64,000 nt of DNA from Bacteroidota bacterium (GCA_027620655.1 JAQCDS010000001.1:248001-312000), one strand, 5' to 3'. Shown: positions 7,893-17,483, counted from the stretch's first letter. Numbers and translations are program-made. Notes: a model not told the origin generated them from the sequence alone.

Positions 7893-8654
7893 ATGGAATC
7901 CCTCAAATCTTACACAACGCATCGTCCATGGGCAATGCCTAAGCATCCATGGTCCTATTCTCAAAAATGGAATGATGTTATTTTTTTACATTATAAGGTA
8001 AATGAACAATTATTAAGAACATTTGTTCCAAACCAGCTTGAATTGGATCAATTTAATGGAGAATTTTGGGTCTATATAGTTGCTTTTAATATGGAACAAA
8101 TACACCCGGGATTATTGCCCTCTATTGATTCTATTTCAAATTTTTATGAGCTTAATATTCGGACATATGTGAACTCTAATGGAAAACCTGGGGTTTATTT
8201 TTTAAGCATTGAAGCTAGTAAGTCGTTGGCTTGTATATTGGCACAAAAAATTTCAAAATTACCGTATAAATTTGCTGAGATAAAACGAAAAAATAATTGT
8301 TTTGAATCTGGAAATAATAGCACAAAAAAATTCTTTTCTGTTCAGTATTCAATAGGTCATAAAATTCAACAAAAAAATGATTTAGAACACTGGCTTACAG
8401 AACGTTATACACTTTTTCAAGATTATAAAAAGGAGATTTATGGATTTGTAGTACATCATAAAGAATGGGAACTCCATAGACTAAAAATTCAAAGATTGAT
8501 AGTGGATTATCCCATGTATAATTTCTTTTTTTTAAAGCCCCCTGATGAATTTCATTACGCAAAAGGGGTTGCAGTGCTTTCATGGAAAAAAACTAAGGAA
8601 AATATTGTTAAATTTGAAATGTTTTACCATCCTCAGCGAGTTCAACACAACTAA
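7893..8654 (+). CDS. YqjF family protein (DUF2071)
   Basis: The 253-residue protein matches the YqjF/DUF2071 (acetoacetate decarboxylase-like fold) family. Visible family features are the N-terminal RPWAMPKHPWSYSQKWNDVIFLHY, the PNQLELDQFNGEFWVYIVAF segment, FYELNIRTYV(N)xxGKPGVYFLSIEA near the middle, and the C-terminal LKPPDEFHYAKGVAVLSWKK. No signal peptide or membrane segments are seen. Its function is unknown in bacteria in general. It follows a 57-residue membrane protein by 13 bases. Its last 47 bases overlap the 3' end of rnz on the opposite strand, an unusually long convergent overlap for this window. Confidence 0.85.
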   Translation: MESLKSYTTHRPWAMPKHPWSYSQKWNDVIFLHYKVNEQLLRTFVPNQLELDQFNGEFWVYIVAFNMEQIHPGLLPSIDSISNFYELNIRTYVNSNGKPGVYFLSIEASKSLACILAQKISKLPYKFAEIKRKNNCFESGNNSTKKFFSVQYSIGHKIQQKNDLEHWLTERYTLFQDYKKEIYGFVVHHKEWELHRLKIQRLIVDYPMYNFFFLKPPDEFHYAKGVAVLSWKKTKENIVKFEMFYHPQRVQHN

Positions 8655-9513
8655 AAACTGTTTGAGCTTCAGTTTTAAAATCTTCCAGATTGTTATATCT
8701 CGATGAATAATGCCCAAGAATAAGTTTGCCGACTGTTGCCTTTTTCGCAATTTCTGCAGCTTGTTTTGCTGTAGAATGCTTTGTTTTGGCACATAAATTT
8801 GCATGAGTTTCTAAAAATGTAGCTTCATGATATAAAACATCAACATTATTTATAATTGGGATTATGGCTTCAAAATAGGCGGTATCACTACAAAAAGCAT
8901 AACTTTTTGATGGAATTCCCTCTGTTGTTACATCAGCATTTGAAATCAATTCGCCATGAGAATTAAGAACATCTGCACCTTGTTTAAGTTTGCGATAATA
9001 AGCTACATCTATATGTTTTGCTTCTGCTTTATCAACTAGTAATTTACGGTCAAATGCTTTTTCTTTAAACAAAAAACCATTGGTATATAGTCTATGATCC
9101 AAAGGAATTGTATGAACTTCAATTTTATAATCTTCAAAAATAAGTTCAGATTCAAGAGAGGTTAATTCATGAAAAATCAGATTAAAATTAATCCATGATT
9201 TAGAAAGTTTCATTTGAAGCATGATAAGTTCCTTAATACCATTTGGGCCATAAACGTGTAAATCAGCTTCGCGATTGAGCAAACGAAATGTAGAAATTAA
9301 TCCTATTAGACCAAAACAATGATCGCCATGAAGATGAGAAATAAAGATATGTTTAATTTGGTTGAATTTAACCTTATGTTTTCTCAATTCCATTTGAGTA
9401 CCTTCCCCACAATCGATAAGAAAAGTATGCCCTCTAGATTCCAAAACCTGAGACGTGGTATGCGCAGAAATCCTTGGAGTGGCGCTGTAGCAACCAATTG
9501 TTGTTAGTTTCAC
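8608..9513 (-). CDS. rnz: Ribonuclease Z
   Basis: RNase Z is a zinc-dependent beta-lactamase-fold endonuclease that removes the 3' trailer from tRNA precursors. The protein has 301 residues. The metal-binding SHLHGDH motif is at residues 59-65, with further ligands in the HSTAKQAAEIA region (GKLILGHYSSRY contains another histidine) and in CSDTAYFE. The start is a GTG at 9513; the overlapping ATG two bases earlier is out of frame and runs into a stop. It lies ten bases after the small STAS-like gene and ends the pyrR-pyrB operon. The 3' end overlaps the convergent DUF2071 gene by 47 bases. Confidence 0.95.
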   Translation of the reverse strand: MKLTTIGCYSATPRISAHTTSQVLESRGHTFLIDCGEGTQMELRKHKVKFNQIKHIFISHLHGDHCFGLIGLISTFRLLNREADLHVYGPNGIKELIMLQMKLSKSWINFNLIFHELTSLESELIFEDYKIEVHTIPLDHRLYTNGFLFKEKAFDRKLLVDKAEAKHIDVAYYRKLKQGADVLNSHGELISNADVTTEGIPSKSYAFCSDTAYFEAIIPIINNVDVLYHEATFLETHANLCAKTKHSTAKQAAEIAKKATVGKLILGHYSSRYNNLEDFKTEAQTVFSCVELAEDGKTFQI

Positions 9514-9523
9514 ATTTATAAGT

Positions 9524-9856
9524 TTAAAATCCTAAATCACGCTGCATTTCGTCCATTTCAATAAGGTCAAATGCTTCCTGTAAAGTGGGAACACAAATAA
9601 TGTCGTCTGAAATATCGCTTTGTGACCATTGAGGAGCCACAACAACAAAGGTTTTCTTATGGAGTTGATGAGATTTGGTGAGTTTTAAAATAAAATTGAC
9701 AAAATCAGGTTCTGAGTTTTTGGTTTCATCAATAATAAGAATGATATTATTCAAATGGAATTTAGGGTAATTCAAATCAAACAATTTGAAAAATTCTGAT
9801 GAAACTTGTTTATTTTGATCAACAATTACAGCAGTGTCTTTAATTTCAAATTTCAT
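9524..9856 (-). CDS. Small STAS-like domain protein in the pyr operon
   Basis: This 110-residue soluble protein has alternating beta strands and helices that look like a single STAS/anti-sigma antagonist-type domain: MKFEIKDTAVIVD at the start, NIILIIDETKNSEPDFVNFILKL in the middle, KTFVVVAPQ, and a C-terminal helix ending DLIEMDEMQRDLGF. A conserved serine for phosphorylation is not obvious at the expected place. Its ATG overlaps the pyrB stop (TAATG), and rnz follows after ten bases, so it is translated from the pyrimidine transcript. The fold assignment is by pattern only, and no role can be stated. Confidence 0.75.
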   Translation of the reverse strand: MKFEIKDTAVIVDQNKQVSSEFFKLFDLNYPKFHLNNIILIIDETKNSEPDFVNFILKLTKSHQLHKKTFVVVAPQWSQSDISDDIICVPTLQEAFDLIEMDEMQRDLGF

Positions 9857-10785
9857 TAAGATTTAATTTTTGAAGCCAACAAATAGGTTACCGCCATTCG
9901 AATAGCCACACCATTTTCAACTTGATCTAGAATAATCGCCTGATTGGAATCGGCAACATCACTTGTAATTTCTACGCCTCTGTTTATAGGGCCTGGATGC
10001 ATGATTACAATAGGTTTATCTAATTCGTCTAGCAGTGCTTTTGTTACACCATATTGTTGGGTGTATTCTCGTGTTGATGGAAAATAACTCACTTCCATAC
10101 GTTCATTTTGTACACGCAACATATTAGCAACATCGCACCATTGAAGTGCTTTTTTTAGATTCGTTTCGACTTCAACACCTAATTCTTCAATGTACTTTGG
10201 GATTAATGATTTTGGCCCACAAACCTTAACTTTTGCACCAAGTAACTGAAGTGCAAAAATATTGGAAAGTGCTACTCTACTGTGAAGAATATCGCCAACT
10301 ATAACCACTTTTTTACCTTCTACATGGCCTAGTTTTTCACGAATGGAATAGGTGTCCAAAAGCGCTTGTGTAGGGTGCTCGTGTGCACCATCACCTGCAT
10401 TAATAATTTTTGCGTCAACATGTTGCATTAGGAACTCTGCAGCCCCTGGTTTTGGGTGGCGCATGACCACCATATCTACTTTCATGGATAAAATATTGTT
10501 GACGGTATCTATAAGTGTTTCGCCTTTTTTTAGTGACGATTGACCTGCGGAAAAATTAATAACATCGGCCGAAAGACGTTTTTGCGCAATTTCAAAAGAG
10601 AGTTTTGTTCTTGTTGAATTTTCAAAAAACAAATTAGCAATAGTAATATCTCTAAGCGAAGGAACTTTTTTAATTGGACGATTGATGACTTGTTTAAAAT
10701 GATCTGTAGTTTCAAAAATTAAATGAATATCTTCTTTGGTGAGATGTTTAATTCCTAATAAATGCTCTACACTTAATGTGCTCAT
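9856..10785 (-). CDS. pyrB: Aspartate carbamoyltransferase catalytic subunit
   Basis: PyrB condenses carbamoyl phosphate with aspartate, the committed step of pyrimidine synthesis. The 309-residue protein has FFENSTRTKLSFE with the carbamoyl-phosphate-binding STRT at residues 57-60, the HPTQALLDTYS motif near 135, VGDILHSRVALSN near 163, and MHPGPINRGVEI near the C-terminus, all standard. It follows pyrR by three bases and overlaps the next gene by one base. No regulatory subunit gene pyrI is seen. Regulation is expected through PyrR, although no anti-terminator RNA structure was identified. Confidence 0.97.
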   Translation of the reverse strand: MSTLSVEHLLGIKHLTKEDIHLIFETTDHFKQVINRPIKKVPSLRDITIANLFFENSTRTKLSFEIAQKRLSADVINFSAGQSSLKKGETLIDTVNNILSMKVDMVVMRHPKPGAAEFLMQHVDAKIINAGDGAHEHPTQALLDTYSIREKLGHVEGKKVVIVGDILHSRVALSNIFALQLLGAKVKVCGPKSLIPKYIEELGVEVETNLKKALQWCDVANMLRVQNERMEVSYFPSTREYTQQYGVTKALLDELDKPIVIMHPGPINRGVEITSDVADSNQAIILDQVENGVAIRMAVTYLLASKIKS

Positions 10786-10788
10786 AAT

Positions 10789-11328
10789 CTATTGTTTTAT
10801 CAAATACACGTTGTCTTCACCTTGTGTTTCTTTCCAATTTACAACAACTTTTTCTTCGTCAATAGCATCAACCTGTCGTCCTCGATAATCTGGTTGAATA
10901 GGCAAATGTCTACTGAATCTTCGGTCAATCAAAATCAGTAATTCTATACTTTTTGGACGGCCATAAGATTGAATAGCAGTTAGGGCAGCTCGGATACTTC
11001 TTCCTGTATATAAAACATCGTCTATAAAAACGACATTTTTTCCTTCTACAATAAAATTCATTTGCGTTTCACTGGCCTCAAGAACTTTATTTGATCGTCT
11101 AAAATCATCTCTGTAAAAAGTAATATCAAGGTAGCCTATTTGTGTATCGGATATATTGTAATCAGATTTTAAAAGCTGTAAAAGTCGATCTGCTAGGTGC
11201 TTTCCTCTTGGTTGTAATCCTACTAGTATTGTATTGGAAAAATCGTTGTGTTTTTCAATAAGTTGACAAGCCAATCTGTGAAGGATAATGTTTACTTCTT
11301 TTTCGTTAAGTAAAACTTTTTGACTCAT
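10789..11328 (-). CDS. pyrR: Bifunctional pyr operon regulator/uracil phosphoribosyltransferase
   Basis: PyrR binds UMP/UTP-sensitive sites in pyr mRNA in many bacteria and also has weak uracil phosphoribosyltransferase activity. The 179-residue protein has the PRPP-binding signature VVFIDDVLYTGRSIRA at about residues 99-114, the GLQPRGKHLADRL segment near 37-49, and the DITFYRDDF loop near 68-76. It is the first gene of an operon with pyrB, a small STAS-like gene and rnz. A good promoter lies just upstream, leaving little leader for a classical attenuator. Confidence 0.96.
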   Translation of the reverse strand: MSQKVLLNEKEVNIILHRLACQLIEKHNDFSNTILVGLQPRGKHLADRLLQLLKSDYNISDTQIGYLDITFYRDDFRRSNKVLEASETQMNFIVEGKNVVFIDDVLYTGRSIRAALTAIQSYGRPKSIELLILIDRRFSRHLPIQPDYRGRQVDAIDEEKVVVNWKETQGEDNVYLIKQ

Positions 11329-11351
11329 AATGTTTTCAACATATTCGTGCG

Positions 11352-11381
11352 CAAAGGTAATAGAAAATTTTGATATTCAAA
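11352..11381 (-). promoter_or_regulatory. Promoter of the pyrR operon
   Basis: On the minus strand the -7 element TACCTTTG (11359-11352) is an exact TAnnTTTG match 23 bases before the pyrR ATG. A TTTG (11381-11378) lies 18 bases upstream of it as a -33 element, close to the usual spacing. Confidence 0.65.
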
Positions 11382-11436
11382 TTTAATATCACATTTCACT
11401 TTATAAAAAAACAATAATCACTTAAACAAAAACACT

Positions 11437-13023
11437 TTAAAGCAAATAATCTGTACTTATAAAATTAGATTGCTTTTCGTCTAACATTTCTTTTAAAATC
11501 TCACTATTGTAAGGATTATCTTTTGCAGCAACAAAAGTACGAATGGAAAAAGAACGCAATGCATCTCTAACACTCAAAGTACTAAATGCTGAGTCTTTTC
11601 TTCCAGTAAATGGAAATACATCTGGTCCACGCTGACAAGAACTATTCAAATTCACACGGCAGACCAAATTGACTAGAATATCGATAAGTGGCGCAAGAGT
11701 TTTGGTGTCTTTTCCAAATACACTTACCTGTTGACCATAATTTGATTCTGCCATACCATTCAAAGGTTGTTGAATATCTGTAAACGTCATCATTGGAATT
11801 ACAGGACCAAATTGCTCTTCATGATACACATCCATTGTTTTATTCACAGGATAAAGCACCGAAGGGAAAATATAATTTTCTGTACGCTCACCTCCTTTTG
11901 CATTTAATATTTTTGCACCTTTTGCTTTAGCATCATCAATTAATTCTTGAATATAATCAGGCTTATTAACTTCAGGCAATGGGGTAAGCATTGCTGCATC
12001 TTCCCATGGATTTCCAAATTTTAGAGCATCGACATGTGCACAGAATTTCTCTTTAAAAGCTTCAAAAATTGTTTCATGTACATACAATATTTTGAGTGCT
12101 GTACAACGTTGACCATTAAAAGAAAGTGTTCCAGCTATACATTCTTGAACAGCTAAATCTAAATCAGCATCTGGTAAGACAATTGCAGGGTTTTTTGCTT
12201 CTAATCCAAGTACAGTTCGAAGTCTATTTTTCTTTGGATGACTATTTTGAAGAGCATTAGCAGAATTGCTATGGCCTATTAGGGCAAGAACGTCTATCTT
12301 TCCAGTTTCCATCAGTGGAGTTGCCAATGTACGTCCTCTTCCAAATAGAATATTGACTACACCTTTTGGAAAGCTATTTTGAAAAGCTTCCATAAGTGGT
12401 GTAAGCAATAAAACCCCTAGTTTTGCTGGCTTAAAAATAGTGGTATTCCCCATAATTAGGGCTGGAATAAGAAGCGCAAAAGTTTCATTAAGCGGGTAAT
12501 TGTAAGGCCCCAAGCAAAGTACAACCCCGAGCGGTCCCCTTCTAATATGGGCATAAACTCCAGAATTTTTATGGAATTTTGCAGCATTTCGGTCGAGTTG
12601 TTTATAATCATCAATAGTATCATAAATATAATCTACAGTCCTATCAAATTCTTTTTCGGAGTCTTTAAGATTTTTTCCAATTTCCCACATTAAGTATTTG
12701 ATGACTTGCTCTCTTTTGGTTTTCATTTGCTCAACAAACTTTTCCATACACGCAATTCGATCGGCTACTTTCATTGTAGGCCACAAGCCTTGACCATTAT
12801 TATAAGCTTGTGATGCAGATTCCAAAGCTTCCATTGCTTGATCTTTCTCCAATAATGGAATAGACCCCAGTAAAGTTGGTGCATATTCTTCTGTTGAAGA
12901 AATTGTAGAATACACATCCGATGTTGCGCCACTCCACTTTTTTAATTCACCATTCACAAGATATGTTTTTTGATGAATTAAGTTGTCAATTTGAAATGCT
13001 TTGGGGATATTATTAAAACCCAT
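11437..13023 (-). CDS. gapN: NADP-dependent glyceraldehyde-3-phosphate dehydrogenase (non-phosphorylating) family
   Basis: This aldehyde dehydrogenase superfamily protein of 528 residues most resembles the GapN-type enzymes that oxidise glyceraldehyde 3-phosphate directly to 3-phosphoglycerate with NADP+. Catalytic features are C307 in [10 protein letters not shown], general base E275 in LGLEAKNPA, and N175 in [10 protein letters not shown]. The [24 protein letters not shown] segment near the C-terminus is typical of this subfamily. The length is slightly above that of classic GapN. It is monocistronic, reads toward pyrR, and is separated from rpsA upstream by 157 bases containing the rpsA terminator. 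Substrate identity is inferred from family resemblance, not proven. Confidence 0.85.
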   Translation of the reverse strand: MGFNNIPKAFQIDNLIHQKTYLVNGELKKWSGATSDVYSTISSTEEYAPTLLGSIPLLEKDQAMEALESASQAYNNGQGLWPTMKVADRIACMEKFVEQMKTKREQVIKYLMWEIGKNLKDSEKEFDRTVDYIYDTIDDYKQLDRNAAKFHKNSGVYAHIRRGPLGVVLCLGPYNYPLNETFALLIPALIMGNTTIFKPAKLGVLLLTPLMEAFQNSFPKGVVNILFGRGRTLATPLMETGKIDVLALIGHSNSANALQNSHPKKNRLRTVLGLEAKNPAIVLPDADLDLAVQECIAGTLSFNGQRCTALKILYVHETIFEAFKEKFCAHVDALKFGNPWEDAAMLTPLPEVNKPDYIQELIDDAKAKGAKILNAKGGERTENYIFPSVLYPVNKTMDVYHEEQFGPVIPMMTFTDIQQPLNGMAESNYGQQVSVFGKDTKTLAPLIDILVNLVCRVNLNSSCQRGPDVFPFTGRKDSAFSTLSVRDALRSFSIRTFVAAKDNPYNSEILKEMLDEKQSNFISTDYLL

Positions 13024-13130
13024 AATTGTTTGTTTAGTTTATTATTTTATAAAATTAACTATATCATCTTTCATTAATTTAAAAAAAAAGTTAATTCTTT
13101 TAAAAAATTGAAAATCAACAGATTACAAAT

Positions 13131-13163
13131 AAAAAACCCTCCAAAATAGAAGGGTTTTTTTAA
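13131..13163 (-). terminator. Terminator after rpsA
   Basis: AAAAAACCCT and AGGGTTTTTT form a ten-base stem around a loop of about nine bases, 18 bases downstream of the rpsA stop on the minus strand. The symmetrical A/T flanks would let it work in both directions. Confidence 0.8.
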
Positions 13164-13180
13164 AGATTATTGAGGTTGGT

Positions 13181-15010
13181 TTATTTACCATCCATTTTAT
13201 CTTTTAAAGCTTGAAGTGCTTCGTTTGCATCTCCAAGAGTTGTTTTGGCTTCTGATGCTGCTTTCGCTTCTTTTTTGGCGGCTGCTTTTACATTTTTCAC
13301 TTCTTCATCCTTGAAGACCGCTGTATGTGATGCAACAACTCTCTTGAATTCTTTGCTAAATTCTATGATTACAAATTCTGCTTCTTCACCTTTGCTTAAC
13401 ATAGAGCCATCTTCTTTCTCTAAATGACGAGAAGGAATGAAAGCAACAATATCGTCGTTAAATTTTACTGTAGCTCCTTTGTCAACAATTTCAAATACAG
13501 AAGCGGTGTGTTTGGTGTTTAAACCAAATTCTGCCTCATATTTGTCCCATGGATTTTCCGTCGTTTGTTTGTGACCAAGACTTAATTTTCTTCCTTCAAC
13601 ATCTAATTCCAGAACAACAACCTCAAGTTTGTCACCAACAGCACAAAATTCGCTTGGGTGCTTGATTTTCTTTGTCCATGATAAATCAGAGATATAAATC
13701 AATCCATCAATTCCTTCTTCCATTTCAACAAAAACACCAAAATTTGTAAAGTTTCTTACAATTCCTGTGTGTTTGTTTCCTACTGGGAATTTTGAAGTAA
13801 TATCTGTCCATGGATCTGGTGTCAATTGCTTAATCCCTAATGACATTTTACGATCTTCTCTGTCTAATGTTAAGATTTTAGCTTTTACAGTATCACCAAC
13901 ATTAACAAAATCTTGAGCTGATCTTAAGTGTGTAGACCAAGACATTTCCGAAACGTGGATAAGCCCTTCTACACCATCAGCAACTTCAATAAATGCACCA
14001 TAATCTGCAATTACAACAACTTTTCCTTCTACTTCATCACCAACTTTTACGTCATCTGCAAGAGCATCCCAAGGGTGCTTACTCAATTGTTTAAGACCTA
14101 ACTGGATTCTTGATTTATTTTCATCAAAATCTAGAATTACAACATTAAGTTTTTCATCAAGCTCAACGATTTCACTTGGATGATTAATTCTAGACCATGA
14201 AAGGTCTGTAATATGTACAAGACCATCGACACCTCCAAGGTCCATAAACACACCGTAAGAAGTGATATTTTTTACAACACCTTCTAGGACTTGACCTTTT
14301 TCGAGTTGACCTATGATTTCTTTCTTCTGAATTTCAATATCGGCTTCGATAAGCGCTTTATGAGAAACAACTACATTTTTGAATTCGTGGTTGATTTTTA
14401 CAACTTTAAATTCCATTGTTTTGTTTACATATTGATCGTAATCTCTAATTGGTTTAACATCAATTTGAGATCCTGGTAAGAAAGCCTCAATGCCAAAAAC
14501 ATCGACAATCATACCACCTTTTGTACGACACTTAACAAATCCGTTGACAATTTCGCCAGTTTCATTGGCTGCAATTACACGATCCCATGCTTTGATAACA
14601 CGTGCTTTTCTGTGTGATAATACAAGTTGTCCTGTGGCGTCTTCACGAACATCAATCAGTACCTCAACCTTATCGCCTACTGCTAGGTTTGGATTGTAAC
14701 GAAATTCGTTTAATGAAATAACACCTTCTGACTTGGCATTAATGTCAATAATAGCATCACGATCAGAAATATGAATTACTGTTCCTTCTACTACTTGATC
14801 ATCTAGAGTTTCTACAAAATTATCAGAAACAAGTTTCTCAAATTCATCAAGCTTTTCGTCGGCAACAGGATCGATGCCTTCTTCGTAGTTGTGCCAGTTA
14901 AAATCTTTTAAAAATTGCTCAGGGTTGGTTTGAGCTTCGTTTGTTGTTGCTTCAACAACTGGAGTGTCTTGTGCAGTCTCCTTTGCGTTTGTAGTTTGTT
15001 CTTCAGCCAT
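13181..15010 (-). CDS. rpsA: 30S ribosomal protein S1
   Basis: S1 binds mRNA on the small ribosomal subunit and assists initiation. The 609-residue protein has an acidic, low-complexity N-terminus (residues 1-60), six S1 RNA-binding repeats spread over about residues 70-565, and an alanine/lysine-rich tail ending in ALQALKDKMDGK. Repeat boundaries show as recurring phrases such as GVFMDLGGVDGLVHITDLSW, GAFIEVADGVEGLIHVSEMSW and GVFVEMEEGIDGLIYISDLSW. The length is typical for Bacteroidota. It is monocistronic with its own terminator. A long leader of unclear function lies upstream. Confidence 0.97.
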   Translation of the reverse strand: MAEEQTTNAKETAQDTPVVEATTNEAQTNPEQFLKDFNWHNYEEGIDPVADEKLDEFEKLVSDNFVETLDDQVVEGTVIHISDRDAIIDINAKSEGVISLNEFRYNPNLAVGDKVEVLIDVREDATGQLVLSHRKARVIKAWDRVIAANETGEIVNGFVKCRTKGGMIVDVFGIEAFLPGSQIDVKPIRDYDQYVNKTMEFKVVKINHEFKNVVVSHKALIEADIEIQKKEIIGQLEKGQVLEGVVKNITSYGVFMDLGGVDGLVHITDLSWSRINHPSEIVELDEKLNVVILDFDENKSRIQLGLKQLSKHPWDALADDVKVGDEVEGKVVVIADYGAFIEVADGVEGLIHVSEMSWSTHLRSAQDFVNVGDTVKAKILTLDREDRKMSLGIKQLTPDPWTDITSKFPVGNKHTGIVRNFTNFGVFVEMEEGIDGLIYISDLSWTKKIKHPSEFCAVGDKLEVVVLELDVEGRKLSLGHKQTTENPWDKYEAEFGLNTKHTASVFEIVDKGATVKFNDDIVAFIPSRHLEKEDGSMLSKGEEAEFVIIEFSKEFKRVVASHTAVFKDEEVKNVKAAAKKEAKAASEAKTTLGDANEALQALKDKMDGK

Positions 15011-15277
15011 AGCTGATAATAATTTGTATTCTGTATGTTGGTTTGGTTGGATTTACTGCAAAACACACAGAAGTGTTAGTTAAAATTTATTCTTCTCTCC
15101 AACCATTTTTGCTAAGAAGAGTGCAATTATACGACTAATCTACAATTTGGACAAATATTTATCTCTTTGATTTTGAGGGCAATACCTTTTATGATGACAA
15201 AAAACTTAAAAAAAATACTTAATTAAAGAAAAAATAGTCTAAATTTAGTTCATTATTAACCCTATAATCTACTAAAC

Positions 15278-15655
15278 ATGATTAAGCAAAAATACCAATC
15301 GGTGTTGGACTTAGGCACCAAATTGAACGTCTAAAATGGGGATGTTTCCGAAGAAAATGGCGTTTTAAAAATAAAAGGGACAGCCAAAACACAATACGAA
15401 AAAAACATTATTTGGGATGAAATTAAAGCTATTGGAGGGCAAAACCCTACCGATATCAAGGCCGATATCCGTGTGGCTGACGAAAGTGTATACCACCGTC
15501 ATACCGTCAAAAGCGGCGAAACTTTAGGAAAAATTGCCAAACACTATTATGGCGATCCTATGAAGTATAAACAAATTTTTCAAGCAAACACCAACATTCT
15601 AAAAAATCCAGATTTAATTCATCCTAATCAGGAATTGGTGATTCCTAAGCTTTAA
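15278..15655 (+). pseudogene. BON-LysM (Kbp/YgaU-like) gene interrupted by an in-frame TAA
   Basis: Read through, this frame encodes about 125 residues: an N-terminal BON-like half, then a LysM domain beginning at YHRHTVKSGETLGKIAKHYY and ending PNQELVIPKL. That layout and length match the small cytoplasmic K+-binding protein family Kbp/YgaU. Codon 19 (15332-15334) is TAA, between KLNV and NGDVSEENGVLKIKG. The frame is uninterrupted afterwards and the protein sequence continues without a gap, so a single substitution (CAA to TAA, Gln to stop, fits best) explains it. A GTG at 15473 could restart translation of the LysM half only. It may be a true recent pseudogene, a sequencing error, or a read-through product; the sequence cannot distinguish these. 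Confidence 0.85.
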
Positions 15656-15668
15656 AACATATTTATAA

Positions 15669-15700
15669 TTAGGGCTAAAACTTTAGCCCTATTTTTTTTT
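15669..15700. terminator. Bidirectional terminator between the LysM gene and cmk
   Basis: TAGGGCTAAA and TTTAGCCCTA form a ten-base stem with a two-base centre, followed on the plus strand by nine or more T. The 3' arm includes the cmk stop codon (15689-15691), so the hairpin overlaps the end of cmk. Confidence 0.8.
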
Positions 15701-16378
15701 TGTGTTTTGATTAACCCAACCCAACACCAATTCAAATTGTTTTTTTGGGGTTAGATTAGAATTATCTAAAATATGGGCATCTTTGGCTTGAACTAATGGA
15801 GAATCTGATCTTGTAGAGTCTTTATGGTCGCGAGACGTTATGTTTTCGTAAACAGCATCAAGATCAACCTGCTCCCCTTTTGCTGTAAGCTCATCCCATC
15901 GGCGTTGTGCACGGGTTTTGGCCGAAGCAGTCATAAAGATTTTTAGTTCTGCATCTGGAAAAACAACGGTACCTATATCTCTACCATCCATCACAATCCC
16001 TTTGTATTGCCCCATTTTGCGTTGTTCTTTCACCAAACATTGACGAACTTCGGGAAGGGCTGCAACTTTACTTACTAAATTGGACACTTGCATCCCTCTA
16101 ATTTTTGAAGACACTTCTTTATTGTTTAAGAAAAGTTTGGTGACGCCAGATTCATCTTTTTTAAATTCGATTTTAAGCGACGAGATGGCGGAAATTAAGG
16201 CGTCTTTATCAAATTTGTTTTCGTCAATATAGTTATTTTCAATAGCAAAAAGTGTTACGGCTCTATACATCGCACCAGAATCGACATAGATGTAATCTAA
16301 TTTTTTTGCAAGTTGCTTAGCTAATGTGCTTTTCCCTGTAGAAGAGTGACCATCGATGGCAATAATTATTTTTTTCAC
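15689..16378 (-). CDS. cmk: (d)CMP kinase
   Basis: Cytidylate kinase phosphorylates CMP and dCMP with ATP. The 229-residue protein has the P-loop GHSSTGKSTLAKQLA at residues 10-24, YVDSGAMYRAVTL near 31-43, the VMDGRDIGTVVFPDAELKIFMTAS core near 128-152, and the ARAQRR-like lid (KTRAQRRWDEL). It starts at a GTG whose G is shared with the porQ stop codon (TAGTG), so it is translationally coupled to porQ. The porQ-cmk pairing is commonly conserved in Flavobacteriaceae. Confidence 0.96.
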   Translation of the reverse strand: MKKIIIAIDGHSSTGKSTLAKQLAKKLDYIYVDSGAMYRAVTLFAIENNYIDENKFDKDALISAISSLKIEFKKDESGVTKLFLNNKEVSSKIRGMQVSNLVSKVAALPEVRQCLVKEQRKMGQYKGIVMDGRDIGTVVFPDAELKIFMTASAKTRAQRRWDELTAKGEQVDLDAVYENITSRDHKDSTRSDSPLVQAKDAHILDNSNLTPKKQFELVLGWVNQNTKKK

Positions 16379-17397
16379 TACTGTAAATCTATTTGCATGC
16401 CCAAAAAACTTGCATTTGAAGCTAATGAATAGCGAGCATGAGTGTAACTAAAACGTAATTTATTAAACTTCAATCCAATTCCAAAAGAAAGGCCCGAAAA
16501 ATTACGTTGATCTATAATTCTGAGTTCCTCTGCGCGTCTAAAGCTATACCCCATTCTAAGGTTAAAACCCTTTTTTGGAAAGAGTTCAACGCCCAACAAA
16601 GTATGTCGGATAAGTTGACTTAAAAACCCTACTTTTTCTTGAGTTTGATTCCTATTTAAATCTGTAGTGGCACGAGCAGGGTTTGCAGTTGCTATGGGCC
16701 ATTGCTGTAAATTTTCTAAAGTCAAATGCCAACGAATAGGGACATTTTCTAGGGTTTGACTCATTCCAAAATCAATTTCAAAAGGTAAAGGCTCATTTAG
16801 ACCAGCATAGGTGGTCAATTGTGTTCCGATGTTTCGAACAACAAGTGCTGCATTAAAATCTAAGTACTCATTAATATAAATTACCCCAAAATCTAGGGCG
16901 GCACCAAAAGAGTTATATTGCTCAAGTTTAGATGAAATAAGCTTAACATTCGCACCAGCATAAAAATCTGAAAAACCAATTTGTAATGCATAACCTATAG
17001 ATAGTGCAGCTTCATTTCCTGTAAAATCACCCGTACTATTCCCATTTTCATCATAACCCTCAAAATTTCCATAATTAATATAGGTTACCCCAGCGTGAAA
17101 CGTTTGTGTTCGTCTGTCAACAGTGTAAGCATAAGCAGCAGTACCATATCGAATATCACCGAGATGATTGGCATAATTTAAGGCCAATTGGTTATCCATT
17201 TCAACATTTATTGTGGCTGGATTATATAGTGCTTGAGTGACATCGTAGTCTACATTTGTAATCACTTTTCCTCCAAGTGCGGCTTGTCGTGGAGAGGACA
17301 TCAAATTGAGGAATTGATATGTTGCATTACCACCCAATTGAGCAAACACTGATGCAGTTGTACTCATCATCAAAAAAAGCATGGCTAATATCCTCAT
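16378..17397 (-). CDS. porQ: Type IX secretion system protein PorQ
   Basis: PorQ is an outer-membrane beta-barrel protein of the type IX secretion machinery, needed for surface attachment or modification of secreted proteins in Porphyromonas and present in gliding flavobacteria. The 339-residue protein has a signal peptide (about residues 1-19, ending VFAQ), then the family start LGGNATYQFLNLMSSPRQAALGGK, ALYNPATIN near residue 57, alternating beta-strand segments and a C-terminal end LGMQIDLQ. It is the first gene of a porQ-cmk transcript with a consensus promoter eight bases upstream of the ATG. Confidence 0.92.
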   Translation of the reverse strand: MRILAMLFLMMSTTASVFAQLGGNATYQFLNLMSSPRQAALGGKVITNVDYDVTQALYNPATINVEMDNQLALNYANHLGDIRYGTAAYAYTVDRRTQTFHAGVTYINYGNFEGYDENGNSTGDFTGNEAALSIGYALQIGFSDFYAGANVKLISSKLEQYNSFGAALDFGVIYINEYLDFNAALVVRNIGTQLTTYAGLNEPLPFEIDFGMSQTLENVPIRWHLTLENLQQWPIATANPARATTDLNRNQTQEKVGFLSQLIRHTLLGVELFPKKGFNLRMGYSFRRAEELRIIDQRNFSGLSFGIGLKFNKLRFSYTHARYSLASNASFLGMQIDLQ

Positions 17398-17404
17398 TAT
17401 CAGT

Positions 17405-17412
17405 CAAAAATA
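17405..17412 (-). promoter_or_regulatory. -7 promoter element of porQ-cmk
   Basis: On the minus strand this reads TATTTTTG, an exact TAnnTTTG match seven bases before the porQ ATG, which implies a very short leader. Assigned by pattern only. Confidence 0.45.
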
Positions 17413-17483
17413 ACCAATTCTATCTTAAAACGAATTTTTGTTCGCTTTATTTTAGTACGACAATAAATTAATCAAGTAATAAA

